64,000 nt of DNA from contig NC_081414.1 of the NCBI RefSeq assembly GCF_030272615.1, positions 238,735,233-238,799,232 of the forward strand, written 5' to 3'. The notes beneath the pieces were generated by a model. That model worked only from the letters and a program-made list of their open reading frames with translations. It made no database searches and was not told where the DNA came from. Shown in pieces: positions 1-9,155 of this stretch. Numbering within the stretch: position 1 is the stretch's first letter; every line of letters begins with the position of its first letter. The position numbers and the translations under genes were made by a program. Source of the stretch: Cryptomeria japonica (taxonomy: Eukaryota > Streptophyta > Pinopsida > Cupressales > Cupressaceae).

Positions 1-240
1 TGTCAGGAACATGTCAAATGAGGAAATGAGAAAGATGGAAGGAGAAAAACGAGAAATATAGGAGAAACACATTTAAATCATTTAGCTTATAGGTTAAAAG
101 AAATGCTAAGAACATGGATGTGTTTTGAATTGGACACCTTAAATTGAGTTTTAACTGTTTATTATCTAATTCGGATATAATACTTAGAATATACTTCAGA
201 GAAGATTGAACTTGTCCCAAATCTATGGCAATTTGACTTT
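1..240. other. No recognisable feature
   Basis: AT-rich sequence with only short open frames. Nothing here resembles a protein domain or RNA gene. It may be intron or flank of the coiled-coil gene remnant that follows. Confidence 0.4.
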
Positions 241-285
241 ACTAAAACCCCTTTGAAATGTCTCAAAAATTTGTATGAGCCAGTA

Positions 286-1488
286 ACAACAAGAATTGTC
301 GACTAAATTGAGGCAAGAAAAAATTCAGATGGAAAATAAACTCAAAAAATCAACGATACTAGTAAGAAATTGAATACAAAGATGAGTGAGGATAAGCGGT
401 CATGGGGTTCCTGTAAGGAGAAGTTGGAAAACCAGGTTTCAGAGCTACAAAATGAGCTTAATGAAGCAAAAGTATTCAGCCAGGGACATGAACAACTGTG
501 CAGTAAGCTGAGACAAGAAAAAACTGATTTGCAAGAAAGAGTTTTACAGTTGGATGGTGATATTAATGAAGCAAGAATTTTGATTAACAAACATCAAGAA
601 TTGCGCTCTGAATTACTGAAAGAAAATAATCAATTGGACAATAAGGTAAGAGAATACAATGATGAGACTGAAGAATTGAAAGCAAAATTGTCTGAAGCTG
701 GGTGCTTGTGGGAATCTTCTAAGACAGAGTTGGAAGCCACTGTTGCAGGGCTGCAAAATGAGCTCAATGAAACAAAAGTGTTGAGCCTGAAACATGAAGA
801 AGCATGCATTCAATTAAGGCATGAAAAAATAAAATTGGAAGAGGAGTTGAGAGAGTTGAATAATAGGAATGAGGAATTACATGAAAAAATGACTGAAAAA
901 GGTTACCTTTGGGATACTTGTAAGGTGAATTTAGAAGGTACGATTGTAAAGCTGCAGAAAAGCTCAAGAAAACGAAGATTCTGGCCCACCATAATCAAGT
1001 CTTATGCAATGAAATAAGTAGAGAAAAAGCTGAGTTAGAAAATAATTTAAATCAATCCATTAATGAAACTCAACAATTGAAGGAAAAATTGGCTGAAGAT
1101 AGGCACATGTGGGACGCTTCCAAGGGAAAATTTGAAGTTACAATTCCGAAACTGCAAAATGATCTCAATGAAGCAAGAATGCTAAGCCAAAAGTATGAAG
1201 ATTTGTGGTCTCAATCAGGAAAAGAAAAAAATGAGTTGGAAAAGACTCTTAGACAACTACAAAATGAAGTCGATGAAACAAAGATTTTGAGAGTAAAAGA
1301 CCAAGAGCAGTGTAATGTGCTAAGGGAAGAAAACAATCGGTTAGGACATAAGTTGAAACAATGCAATGACAGCATTGCAAAATTAAATACAAAAATTAAA
1401 GAAGAGGAGCTATTGTGGGTTTGTAAGCTGAGCTGCAAGAAATAGGTATGGAGATTTCTTCTTGGAAGAATAGGTATTGAAAACCCCT
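286..1488 (+). pseudogene. Coiled-coil internal-repeat protein fragment, frameshifted
   Basis: The main open frame runs from about 370 (a TTG, so not a real start) to 1017 and continues in another frame from about 950 to 1445; the join near 955 looks like a one-base deletion within a Leu-Gln-Asn-like codon run. A further frame shift near 345 links it to an upstream segment with the same repeat. The product is almost entirely Glu/Lys/Leu/Asn-rich heptads, i.e. a long coiled coil. It contains a repeated module: acidic residues, an invariant Trp, then a basic/Leu stretch ending in LQNELNEAK or close variants (Trp codons near 403, 709, 910 and 1108). After 1430 the module seems to continue one frame over (AELQEIG), so there is at least one more lesion. 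No catalytic domain is visible. It could be an exon of a cytoskeletal or tether-type coiled-coil protein. I do not recognise the gene. Confidence 0.6.
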
Positions 1489-1498
1489 AGATGAGAAT

Positions 1499-1988
1499 TC
1501 AGCAGATGGTACAGAAGTTCTCATTTTCCAAACGGAATTTATACTCACCATTTTCCAAACTCTAATCATAATAAACCCTCGGAACATACACAGTTGTCGG
1601 GTTCTCTGATTTATTCTCTTCTTTCTTTTCCTTATTTCTCTCCTTAGCAGGCCCAACGCTCTGCAGTTCGACAAAATTAAAACCGAATACCATGAGTCTT
1701 GAGGCAATAAACAAAGGGTCTGCTTCCCCAATTACAGTCATCGTTTTTTCCTTCATCGTCCACAGCCACAGAATCCACCCCTGCAATTCAAATATTCATT
1801 CATCAGATTGTGAAGAGGAACAAATCTAGGGTTAGGGTTTGAGAGCGGAAAGGAAAAAGTAGCAGACCTTCCACCACTGCAACCACTTTAAGGGCTTTCC
1901 TCTTTCTTTTCTCGTCCTCAATCGCCAATTTTAACACCATTTTCTGCAAATTTTCAACACAGATGTTTATCAGTTGGAATTTTGACAT
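1499..1988 (-). pseudogene. HIPP-type heavy-metal-associated isoprenylated plant protein, two exons, disabled
   Basis: Exon 1 (1868-1940, or from an in-frame ATG at 1988) encodes MVLKLAIEDEKRKRKALK, the first beta-alpha unit of an HMA fold. An 87-bp intron (1781-1867) has GT at its donor and a TTGCAG acceptor, and splicing restores VEGVDSVAVD. Exon 2 (1499-1780) then encodes KEKTMTVIGEADP, a Lys/Glu-rich linker beginning VGPAKE, PTTVYVP and a final CTIC, a CaaX isoprenylation box. This order (HMA fold, charged linker, Tyr-rich tail, CaaX) is typical of the HIPP family, which sits at membranes or in the nucleus and may bind metals. The CxxC metal site is absent, as in the ATX-like HIPPs without it. 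Lesions: one extra base just after VAVD (about 1762) and TAG where Tyr is expected after VYYD (about 1570). The family assignment is from recall of HIPP architecture. Confidence 0.72.
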
Positions 1989-2245
1989 GAATCCAGGAAC
2001 TGAAGATATTTATAAACAGATATGATTGGCGATGAATATCTTTGAATGATCAATATAAAATGAGCACAAATAGAAGGGGCGTTGGTGAGCATCAATTAGT
2101 AGCCCGCCCTTAAATATCTTAGATATAATCAAAGACCACTGTTTTCCTTCGGTATCCTGCAACTTATACAATGACGGGAATGTATGTATCTCATAACGAA
2201 AAGAGTGATGAAATTAATAGCATTGGTATAGTTACAAAATTCAAT

Positions 2246-2958
2246 TTAACAAAAACCACCAACTCTCACGTTGAAGGAGGAATCAGTTACCACAGCTAAA
2301 TTCCTTTCTTCCTTCTCCCTTCGCATTTCCATCCACCGCTGAGTTATCCCTTCATTTCCTCAAATGTCTACATACAACAAACTTTGACTGCCTTCCACAC
2401 GATCCATCCATTCAGCACCCAATCTCTTACAATTTGAGAGATTTAATCTTGTCAATGATGGGAGAGTGTGGAAATCGTCGGAAATATTAGCCAAATTAGA
2501 GCATCCTGATAAATCTACATTCTCCAAGCAAACAAGCTGACCAAAAAAATCTGGAAATCTGGTTAAACTGCAGCATCCGGACAAATTCAACTCTTTTAAC
2601 GCTCCAAGGCAATGGAACAATTCCTCTAGTTTATCACATCTGGATAAATTTAAAGTTTGCAAACTTTTTAGTTTACCAAAAAAATCTGGAAGTCTGGTTA
2701 AACTGCAGCATCCGGACAAATTCAACTCTTTTAACGCTCCAAGGCAATGGAAGTCGCTGCACAATTCTTCTAATTTATCACATTTGGATAAAATAAGAAT
2801 TGCAAACTTCTAAGTTCACCAGAAAGATCAGGTAGCTTGGTTAAACTGCAGCAGCTGGACATATCCAACTCTTTTAATGCTCCAGAACCTAGCAAGACTC
2901 TAAGACAGCCACATTCGTCACATTGGAAAGGGCATCTGTGCACAGTATTTGCTTCCAC
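2246..2958 (-). pseudogene. LRR region and C-terminal tail of a TIR-NBS-LRR-type resistance gene
   Basis: Read on the minus strand, the segment encodes leucine-rich repeats of the LKELNLSGCCSLTRLPDFFG type, typical of plant TNL immune receptors. About six repeats are visible, ending with LTRLNLSNCKRLGAEWMDRVEG. A TGA at 2360-2362 interrupts the frame, but the same frame stays open for another 38 codons to a TAA at 2246-2248, including RWMEMRREKEERNLAVV, so the TGA looks like a disabling stop near the natural C-terminus. A frame shift near 2770-2800 separates the first repeat (2958-2800, LKELDMSSCCSLTKLPDLSG) from the rest. No TIR or NB-ARC motifs (P-loop, GLPL, MHD) occur upstream on this strand, so only the 3' end of a gene survives. 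Two adjacent repeats are almost identical in DNA. Confidence 0.75.
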
Positions 2959-2962
2959 ATAA

Positions 2963-3914
2963 TGTTTACGTGTAGGATGTTATAGCATCTTCCTGACAAT
3001 CTACCCTGCACCCTGCATTTTCCTGGAAATCTGGATTGCGAACATAAATAATACGCATCTTTACCAGATAGAAACTAAGGAAATAGGGAAAATTTTACAA
3101 CAAAACCATGTGTTGATTGGTTGGGTGTGCTCAGATTAATAACGGGTTAAGCAAAATAGCTTCCGCTATAGTTTCCTGCCGGCAGGAACTAACAAATCTT
3201 TAGGATGGCATGCGCCACCAAAAGATATTTTCATTGAGATCTTAATAGTGGCACATTCTAGGGAATTTGGTTTTGTGTTAAATGCAATAAGCTTTTTTAT
3301 AATCGTAGAGTAATAAAATAAAATAAAGGTGTAGAAAAATGAAATTACTGCTGCCTGAGTTGATAGCTGTAAGGATTTTTTAGAGAAAGCATTTCTGTGG
3401 TGTTGAAATTATGTTACTCAAAACTCAATTTATAGATTTATAATTTTAGAAAATTTTTAGATCAAATTCTGTCATTCACAAGAATACTATTGAAATTGTA
3501 TATCAATATGTAGCTCGAAAATTTATTTAGATATCGTAATACTGATTAAATAGTATGTCAGATTAAATCTAGTTGACTTTCTTGAGATTAATAAGAACAA
3601 TACAGTCAACTAGATTTAGTCTGGGATATTCTGATAGTAATACAATTAAATCTATTTGAAAAAAATCAAAATAATAAAAGAACAAATATTATTTTTCAAT
3701 AAATCGAGACAGAGTTATCAACATAGTACATCTCAACCTTAAATTCTGTAAAGCTGAAAAGCAAAAAAAACAAGAAAAAGAAACAGAGTTAACATACTCA
3801 AAACAGAGTTATAAAAATAGTATATCCCATTAAAATATAAGAAACCCTGCATCTAAAAAGAGAAAAAGCCATGTTGGCCGGCGTCGCTGTGTCTCTGTTG
3901 ACCAAGAGGGGGAA
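2963..3914. other. AT-rich interval without coding signal
   Basis: Nothing protein-like is seen. A few short inverted motifs occur near 3550-3650 (GTCAACTAGATTTA / TAAATCTAGTTGAC), which could be a decayed small foldback. The last ~40 bases before 3915 are shared with the copy at 36.63 kb (TCTCTGTTGACCA then a purine-rich run), so they belong to the composite repeat. Confidence 0.4.
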
Positions 3915-5183
3915 TGTTGTAAGACAGATAGAATTCCCTATCAAACGGATTCAGCTGACTCATTTTCTTTCAGGCTGTAATAACAAGTGAAAGCAAAGCC
4001 TCAAGGAATCACGAGTAAAAAGATTTATAAACTGAAACCACAGTGGGTTGTATTTATATCAGCTTGTCATGGAGATTAACCAGTTTAAACACTTTGCCTC
4101 TTCAAGATATAAATTGATAGAGCGTTGATTCTACTGAAAACAAATTGTAATGACCTAAGTTGCTTGTCAAACCTAGATGAATATTAGGTTCATACAGAGT
4201 TCAATTGAAGAAAGAAACATCCTGAATAGGTTAACTATCATTTCTTTATAGCTCTGAAAATACTAATATTCAACAACTTCAAAGATTTATCGTACAATAC
4301 ATAGACCAACTGTAAACCTACGGAAGAGAGGGTACAAAAATAAAATATTGTTTACCAATCTCCCCACAATCAGTGCCAGAACAATTAATGGGACAGGTGA
4401 TAGGTTGGAGGTGTAGATTGAGATAGGAGTAGACTGAAATCCAGTCGTATCCAAGAAAGATCAGGTTTTTGTTAGTCTTTAATGTTGAAGATTGACAATA
4501 GATATGGGAGAAATGGACATCTTAGGAAAGGCAGTGAGTAATTGGGATTATCTTCCAACATATCTGAAGCCTATTTCTTATTAGTTTTTAGCAATCAAAA
4601 TCATCTTTATTAGTGGGATTCATATTACGATATAATAATAGAATTTAATTGCATAATTTTTGAGTTAAATTGGTTCATTCATATTTCATAACAGATATCC
4701 AGTGAGAATGAATGGTCTACTTAATATTCATTGTATCTAGGTGATGCACACATGGCTGAAACATCAAGACTTCCTAAGAGTAGGTCACCCATCCTAATAA
4801 TTTTTCTGACTCAAACATGAGAAACTCCATGATTAAGTGTGCTTGAATTGAAGTAATACTGAGATGACTGACCTCATGAGAAATTCCAATACTTCATTAA
4901 CCAAACCATCTTAAATACATTCATAAAGATTATATATTGATTAGATTCTTTTACAATACAACTTAATTCTTAAACTCCCACCAAAATTCATTCTTTTATA
5001 TGACACAACCACATTATCTTCTATTGTATTGCAAGATTGATAGTGAATGTTTTAGGTGATATGCCAAAGGTCACAAAATGCATGCATCATTAAGAAAAAA
5101 CCCCAAGAAAAGTAAAACCTATGAACGTTTCAATTAGATCTAGGCTAACCCAAAGAATAATAAACTTGTTAAACATGCAAGAG
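3915..5183 (-). repeat. Copia-like LTR, copy I, with 5S rRNA-like insert
   Basis: The edge TGTTGTAAGAC at 3915 is shared with copies at 9156 and 36673, and sequence similarity runs to about 5183. I place the element on the minus strand because the opposite strand has a good TATA box (TATAAATAC, 4051-4058 complement) and because in the sister copy the LTR edge abuts a primer-binding-site-like motif. On that reading the LTR ends ...ACAACA followed by TTCCCCCTCTTGGTCAACAGAG. A 5S rRNA-like block (4761-4899) would then lie in U3, upstream of the TATA. A plus-strand reading (purine-rich tract AGAGGGGGAA before a TGTTG start, i.e. a 3' LTR) remains possible. The 5' limit of the LTR is not resolved. 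No target duplication was seen. Confidence 0.5.
4761..4899. repeat. Degenerate head-to-head 5S rRNA-like sequence
   Basis: Forward strand 4814-4899 follows the plant 5S rRNA order from about nucleotide 33 to 110: GAAACTCC, GATTAAGTGTGCTTG (box A region), AAGTAATACTGAGATGACTGACCT (box C region). Immediately before it, 4761-4799 matches the complement of the 5S 3' third (GACTTCC...AGGTCACCCATCC). The two 5S pieces therefore point away from each other. The forward piece is too diverged to be a working 5S gene; the reverse piece keeps GGATGGGTGACCT exactly. The same arrangement recurs at 9.89 kb and, more decayed, at 37.16 kb. The 5S comparison is from memory of the plant 5S sequence. Confidence 0.68.
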
Positions 5184-5186
5184 ACC

Positions 5187-6475
5187 TTAGTAGGATTTAT
5201 AATATAAAGAAAATCACAACTTTGTTTTAGGGCTTGAACACAGGGAAGCAAATACACAATAAATAATTTATTTAGGGCTTCAACCCAAGTTCATTACTCT
5301 TTGATAATTACCATATTTATGGAAGGATGATTTAGCCTCAAATTAGCATGAAGAATTAATTAATTTCAATAATAATAACTCAACATGACTTCAAATTAGC
5401 ATGAATAATTAAATAATTTCAATAATAATAAATCAACATGACTACATTGGCTACTTTGACACATTGCATCTAGCACACTTCTGGCTATACTCAAATGTAG
5501 CTACTTTTGGATTACTACCTCCAATAAGCATTATAAATTTATTTAAACACTTCCACACAACACACCACCATCACATAAAGTCAAATCTGCATTTTTCCCC
5601 ATTTTGAGACATGCATAATAGAGTGAAATCCATTAAGGAAAATCATTTCCATAACCAAATCAATTCCCAAGAGCTATTAAAATTCAAATATGAAGACACA
5701 GAGAAGACAATCTTTTCCAAAAATAAAATGCAGAAGGAAGAACCACCAACCTACAATTCACAAAACCAAAACTTGAAGTTGAAATCTGAAATTGTCAAGC
5801 CTTCTCAAATCTAAATGGCAATCCACTCTTCCAAACCAAATTCGAACCAAAACTTGAAGTTGAAATCTGAAATTGTCAAGCCTTCTCAAATCCAAATAGC
5901 AATCCACTCTACCAAACCAAATTCGAAAGCCACTTGAAATGATCTGCCCGACTAGCAAGCCAAAATAAATAGAAAAATTAAATTTTAGATTATAGTTTTT
6001 TATAGTTTTTCACACCAATAAAAAAATTTCAAAAACCATATATATTAGTTACCATTGCAGAGTTCAAAAAATACATAATATAAATATATATTTCTTATCT
6101 ACTCAATCAAGACGACCAATTGAAAATAAGGGTAGGTAAAATATATCAAACTCAATTACTTTAATATAGAAATGACATTCAATTAGGATATACAAATATT
6201 TCCTCAAAATTTGACGGTAGGTTAAAATAATATTATTTACAAATAATATTCCATATTTTAATTAAATAATTCTTACACAATAATTTATAATTAATCTTCA
6301 TTATTGATAATAACGCAAATAAATAAATAAAATAAAATAAATGAACTCAAATAAATAATTAAATTAAAATCAATAAATAAAAGTCATCTCAACAATAAAT
6401 CAAATAAATTAAATAATTAAACAATAAATGTAGTAGAATTAAATATTAATAACTTAATTACTCAATTAAACTCTT
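5187..6475. repeat. AT-rich block R1, copy I
   Basis: Shares long stretches with 13877-14913 and 61965-62640, for example GGATTTATAATATAAA, the GGGCTTCAACCCAAGTTCATTACTCTTT motif region, and the TTCCACACAACACAC region. It directly follows the copia-like LTR here, whereas in copy II about 3.5 kb (gypsy-type LTR, coiled-coil ORF and copia pol) lies between the two; copy I thus looks like an internal deletion of the same composite. Only this copy has an 81-bp tandem duplication (5764-5844 and 5845-5926). Not coding. Confidence 0.65.
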
Positions 6476-6935
6476 TTTTGTATTAAGAATCATATAACAA
6501 CATTACAAATTCAAAGGTCTTGGTTGAAAAAAACACAACTGTCTAATAGATAGGACTCATAGTATCAATAAAACCATTACTGGAAAGCCTACAAGCCATA
6601 TCATGTGACCTTACATTCAGGTTACAGATGAAGCATATGACTAATACATATTATAACCCAAAATTTATAAAATTATAGAATTGGAAGTCCCATATACACA
6701 ACATATCATAAAAGAAACAACTTACCAACTAGCTAAAGAGGAAGGAGGAGTCAGGATCTATATCATCTCCCAAAGGGGGGATCCATGCAGTCCATCCCAA
6801 TTTGCCCTCGCACCACACCTATACATGTCCCTCGATGAATTGGTCTCTATAGGGGTGGGTAGGCAGTCCTTCCAGTTCCATCTGAATGAAGTCCTCTCGC
6901 TGTTGTCTTGGCTCCGTTTCCTATATAAATTTCAT
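6476..6935 (-). other. Likely 3' non-coding part of the LINE that follows
   Basis: The base composition becomes less AT-rich at about 6680. On the minus strand this lies downstream of the LINE C-terminal region at 6945-8770. Translation gives broken frames only. No poly(A) tract or target duplication was identified. 6476-6680 shows nothing recognisable. Confidence 0.35.
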
Positions 6936-6944
6936 TAGTGCGTG

Positions 6945-8770
6945 CTCAAAGTGTTTCTTATTACTTCCCGTTCGGTCCTAGGTAAAGCCATGTGACCACT
7001 CGTTGATGAAGACATATGTTGCGCCATCGTTCTTCCATCTATCAAAGTGTTTCTTATTACTTCCCATTCGGTCCCAGGTAAAGCCATGTGACAACTCGCT
7101 AATGAAGACATATGTTGCACCATCGTTCAACCATCTGACAAATTTGCCCTCATCAAGGCAGAGAACCACTGTGACCTGCATAGCAACAAGGTAAAGAATG
7201 AGTCTCCTAAGAGACTCAGTGAGGTATCTACCCTTGCCAATAAACACATCATCATCCCTAGATTTCCAAATGATCCAAAGAATTTCCAAGGAGAGAACAG
7301 ATCAAAAGAGATTAGCACATTTCTTGCCACCTTTAATATAACCAAGTAACACCTCATCAATAGTAAGACATTTAGTATCAATTGAAAGACCAAACAATTT
7401 AAACACCTCTTTGGTGAAATGACACTAAAAAAAAATATGTAGCACAGATTCAAGGAGATGACACAATTTACACAATAGGGGGTTGCCATTATTGTCTTTA
7501 AGAGGGAGCTTGTGAAGCAGAAGTTTCCAAGCAAAGAACTTTTTTGGTTCAGTTGGAGCAGACCAAAATCTCAAGAGAGCAGAATGCCACTTTTTAGAGT
7601 CCTAGGTGAGGTTCCAAACATTATTGAAATGAGTTAGGATATCTTCAAAATTATAAAGGGAGTAGTAGACAAGTTTGTCTTTCATTAGAGGGAGGGGAGA
7701 GCCATCAACCCAACAAAGGGAAGAAATTGGGGATAGCGTAGGAGGGGAAGATGAGGAGAGGATAGGGTCGAGTGCATTCTTGAGGATATTGTAGGTTCTG
7801 GCTTGGGAGATGGGGAGGTTGAAGGTCGTACTAAGAGCATCCCAAGAAATCAGAGAACTGTCTTTCAAGATGTGTTCAAAAGTAACAAGACCTAAGTTGT
7901 GCCATTTCAAGGTAGAACACCCTTGAAGGAAGGCCAGCTGCTACCCATTATGCAGAATATTCCATCATATAGATTTGCCCAAGTTCAAAGTACCCTTATT
8001 ATCAACAATGCCACTATTACCGATGAATTGTTTGACTTGGTTCCAAGCCCTCCATAAGGACTTAAAGACCTCTGAGCCCGCAGGAGAGATCTCAAAAATG
8101 CCAGCAATCAAGTCACACATGGGCAAGTTCCTCCATTTCTTCGCCTTTTTTAGGGAGGGAGCACTATATATTATGTTTGATCAGAATTTTCCAAGGTTCA
8201 TTGTCATCAAGGGCTTTAAAATCCACTTGGTAGCCAAGGCAATGCCCTAAATTTTGAGGTCTTTGAGGCCCATGCCCCCTGCATCTTAGATCTAACACAC
8301 CAATCCCATTTTATAGCATGTTGTTTCCTGTTCCCCTTCCCATCTGCCCATAGGAATTTCCTAATTTGTTTTTGAACATTTCTTTCAGATTTGGGGAGAC
8401 AGAGAAAGGGATACCCAGATATCTAGTGATTAGGTTTAGTCCCCCCCATTCCAGGTCAAATTTAGATAGCCAGTTAGGGGGGTAGTTAATCCATCGTAGC
8501 AAGGTAAATTTATGGAGAGCAATTTTGCTCCTTGAAGCCTTGCCAAATATTTCAATATTGTGCAGCAGAGAAGATAGGTTCTCCTCTTCCAAGACAAGCA
8601 GGATAGTTGTATCATCAGCAAATTGAACATTGATAATTTCCTCTTTATTAGGGAGAGAGATGACTTTGACCCTAGGGGTCATATTGCAATCCTTAAGAAC
8701 ATAGTACATAACATCAACAACCAACACAAATAAGACTGAGGCAAGTCGGCAACCCTGTCTCATTGACTTG
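6945..8770 (-). mobile_element. 5'-truncated LINE: RT thumb, zf-RVT and C-terminal tail
   Basis: Minus-strand pieces in order: MRQGCRLASVLFVLVVD (RT motif before the catalytic loop, about 8760), NVQFADDTTILLVLE with an intact FADD box (about 8625), TRYLGIPFSVSPNLKE (about 8420), KDLKI-GIALATKWIL (about 8230), and a zf-RVT-like segment with LLHKLPLKDNNGNPLLCKLC (about 7500). Stops and frame shifts separate them. The relationship to the LINE at 22.06-27.22 kb is visible: both have RYLGIPF, a GIALATKWI stretch and similar spacing, so they belong to one lineage. The 5' half (endonuclease, RT fingers) is absent; at about 8770 the frame fuses to unrelated sequence, the junction expected of a 5'-truncated insertion. 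The C-terminal part contains a 96-bp in-frame tandem repeat. Confidence 0.8.
6947..7138 (-). repeat. 96-bp tandem duplication in the LINE tail
   Basis: Two units of 96 bp begin at 6947 and 7043 (CAAAGTGTTTCTTATTACTT in both). On the minus strand each encodes a 32-residue unit containing NDGATYVFI and SHGFTWDR or a close variant, so the duplication preserved the frame. The units differ at a minority of positions, so it is not brand new. Confidence 0.75.
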
Positions 8771-9155
8771 GAAAGAAAAGAATCTGAAGTAGCATTCGAA
8801 GAAGCCAATATCTCTATCAAACTTGCAAGTGAAAGTGAAGGTACATTAATTGTTTTTGTTAGTGGAAAAGGAGCAGCTTGCGATTTTGATGCATTCCCAA
8901 AAAAGAGTAGAAAGACATTATGTGAGAAATGGGGACACCATTCATACCCATTTTGATTTCTCTCACAATACCTGCATCTGTAACCCTTATACATATACAT
9001 CATTCACTCCTTAAAAATATCTCCGAAACGATACAAAAACAAAACCTTCAATACAATGGTTATTCCAATCTAAAACAGCTCTATCTTTAGTGCCTGCAAA
9101 TAAAAGTGTTTAGCTTTTTCTTCCTAACAAACTTGCTCTGATACAAAAGGGGGAA
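8771..9155 (-). mobile_element. Internal leader of the copia-like element, with possible zinc-finger remnant
   Basis: Between the LINE junction and the LTR edge at 9156. Complement of 9133-9144 reads GTATCAGAGCAA, the core of the initiator-Met tRNA primer binding site common in plant copia elements; it lies about 11 bases from the LTR edge, with a C-rich spacer between. Further in, the minus frame from 9003 starts MMYMYKGYRCRYCERNQNGYEWCPHFS, a Cys/His-rich stretch of the C-x2-C...C-x2-H kind, before fusing to the LINE. I cannot name the protein. Confidence 0.45.

Noticed and set aside
4761-4899. Functional 5S rRNA gene
   Set aside because: Forward copy is diverged through box A and box C and lacks both 5S ends; it can only be 5S-derived.
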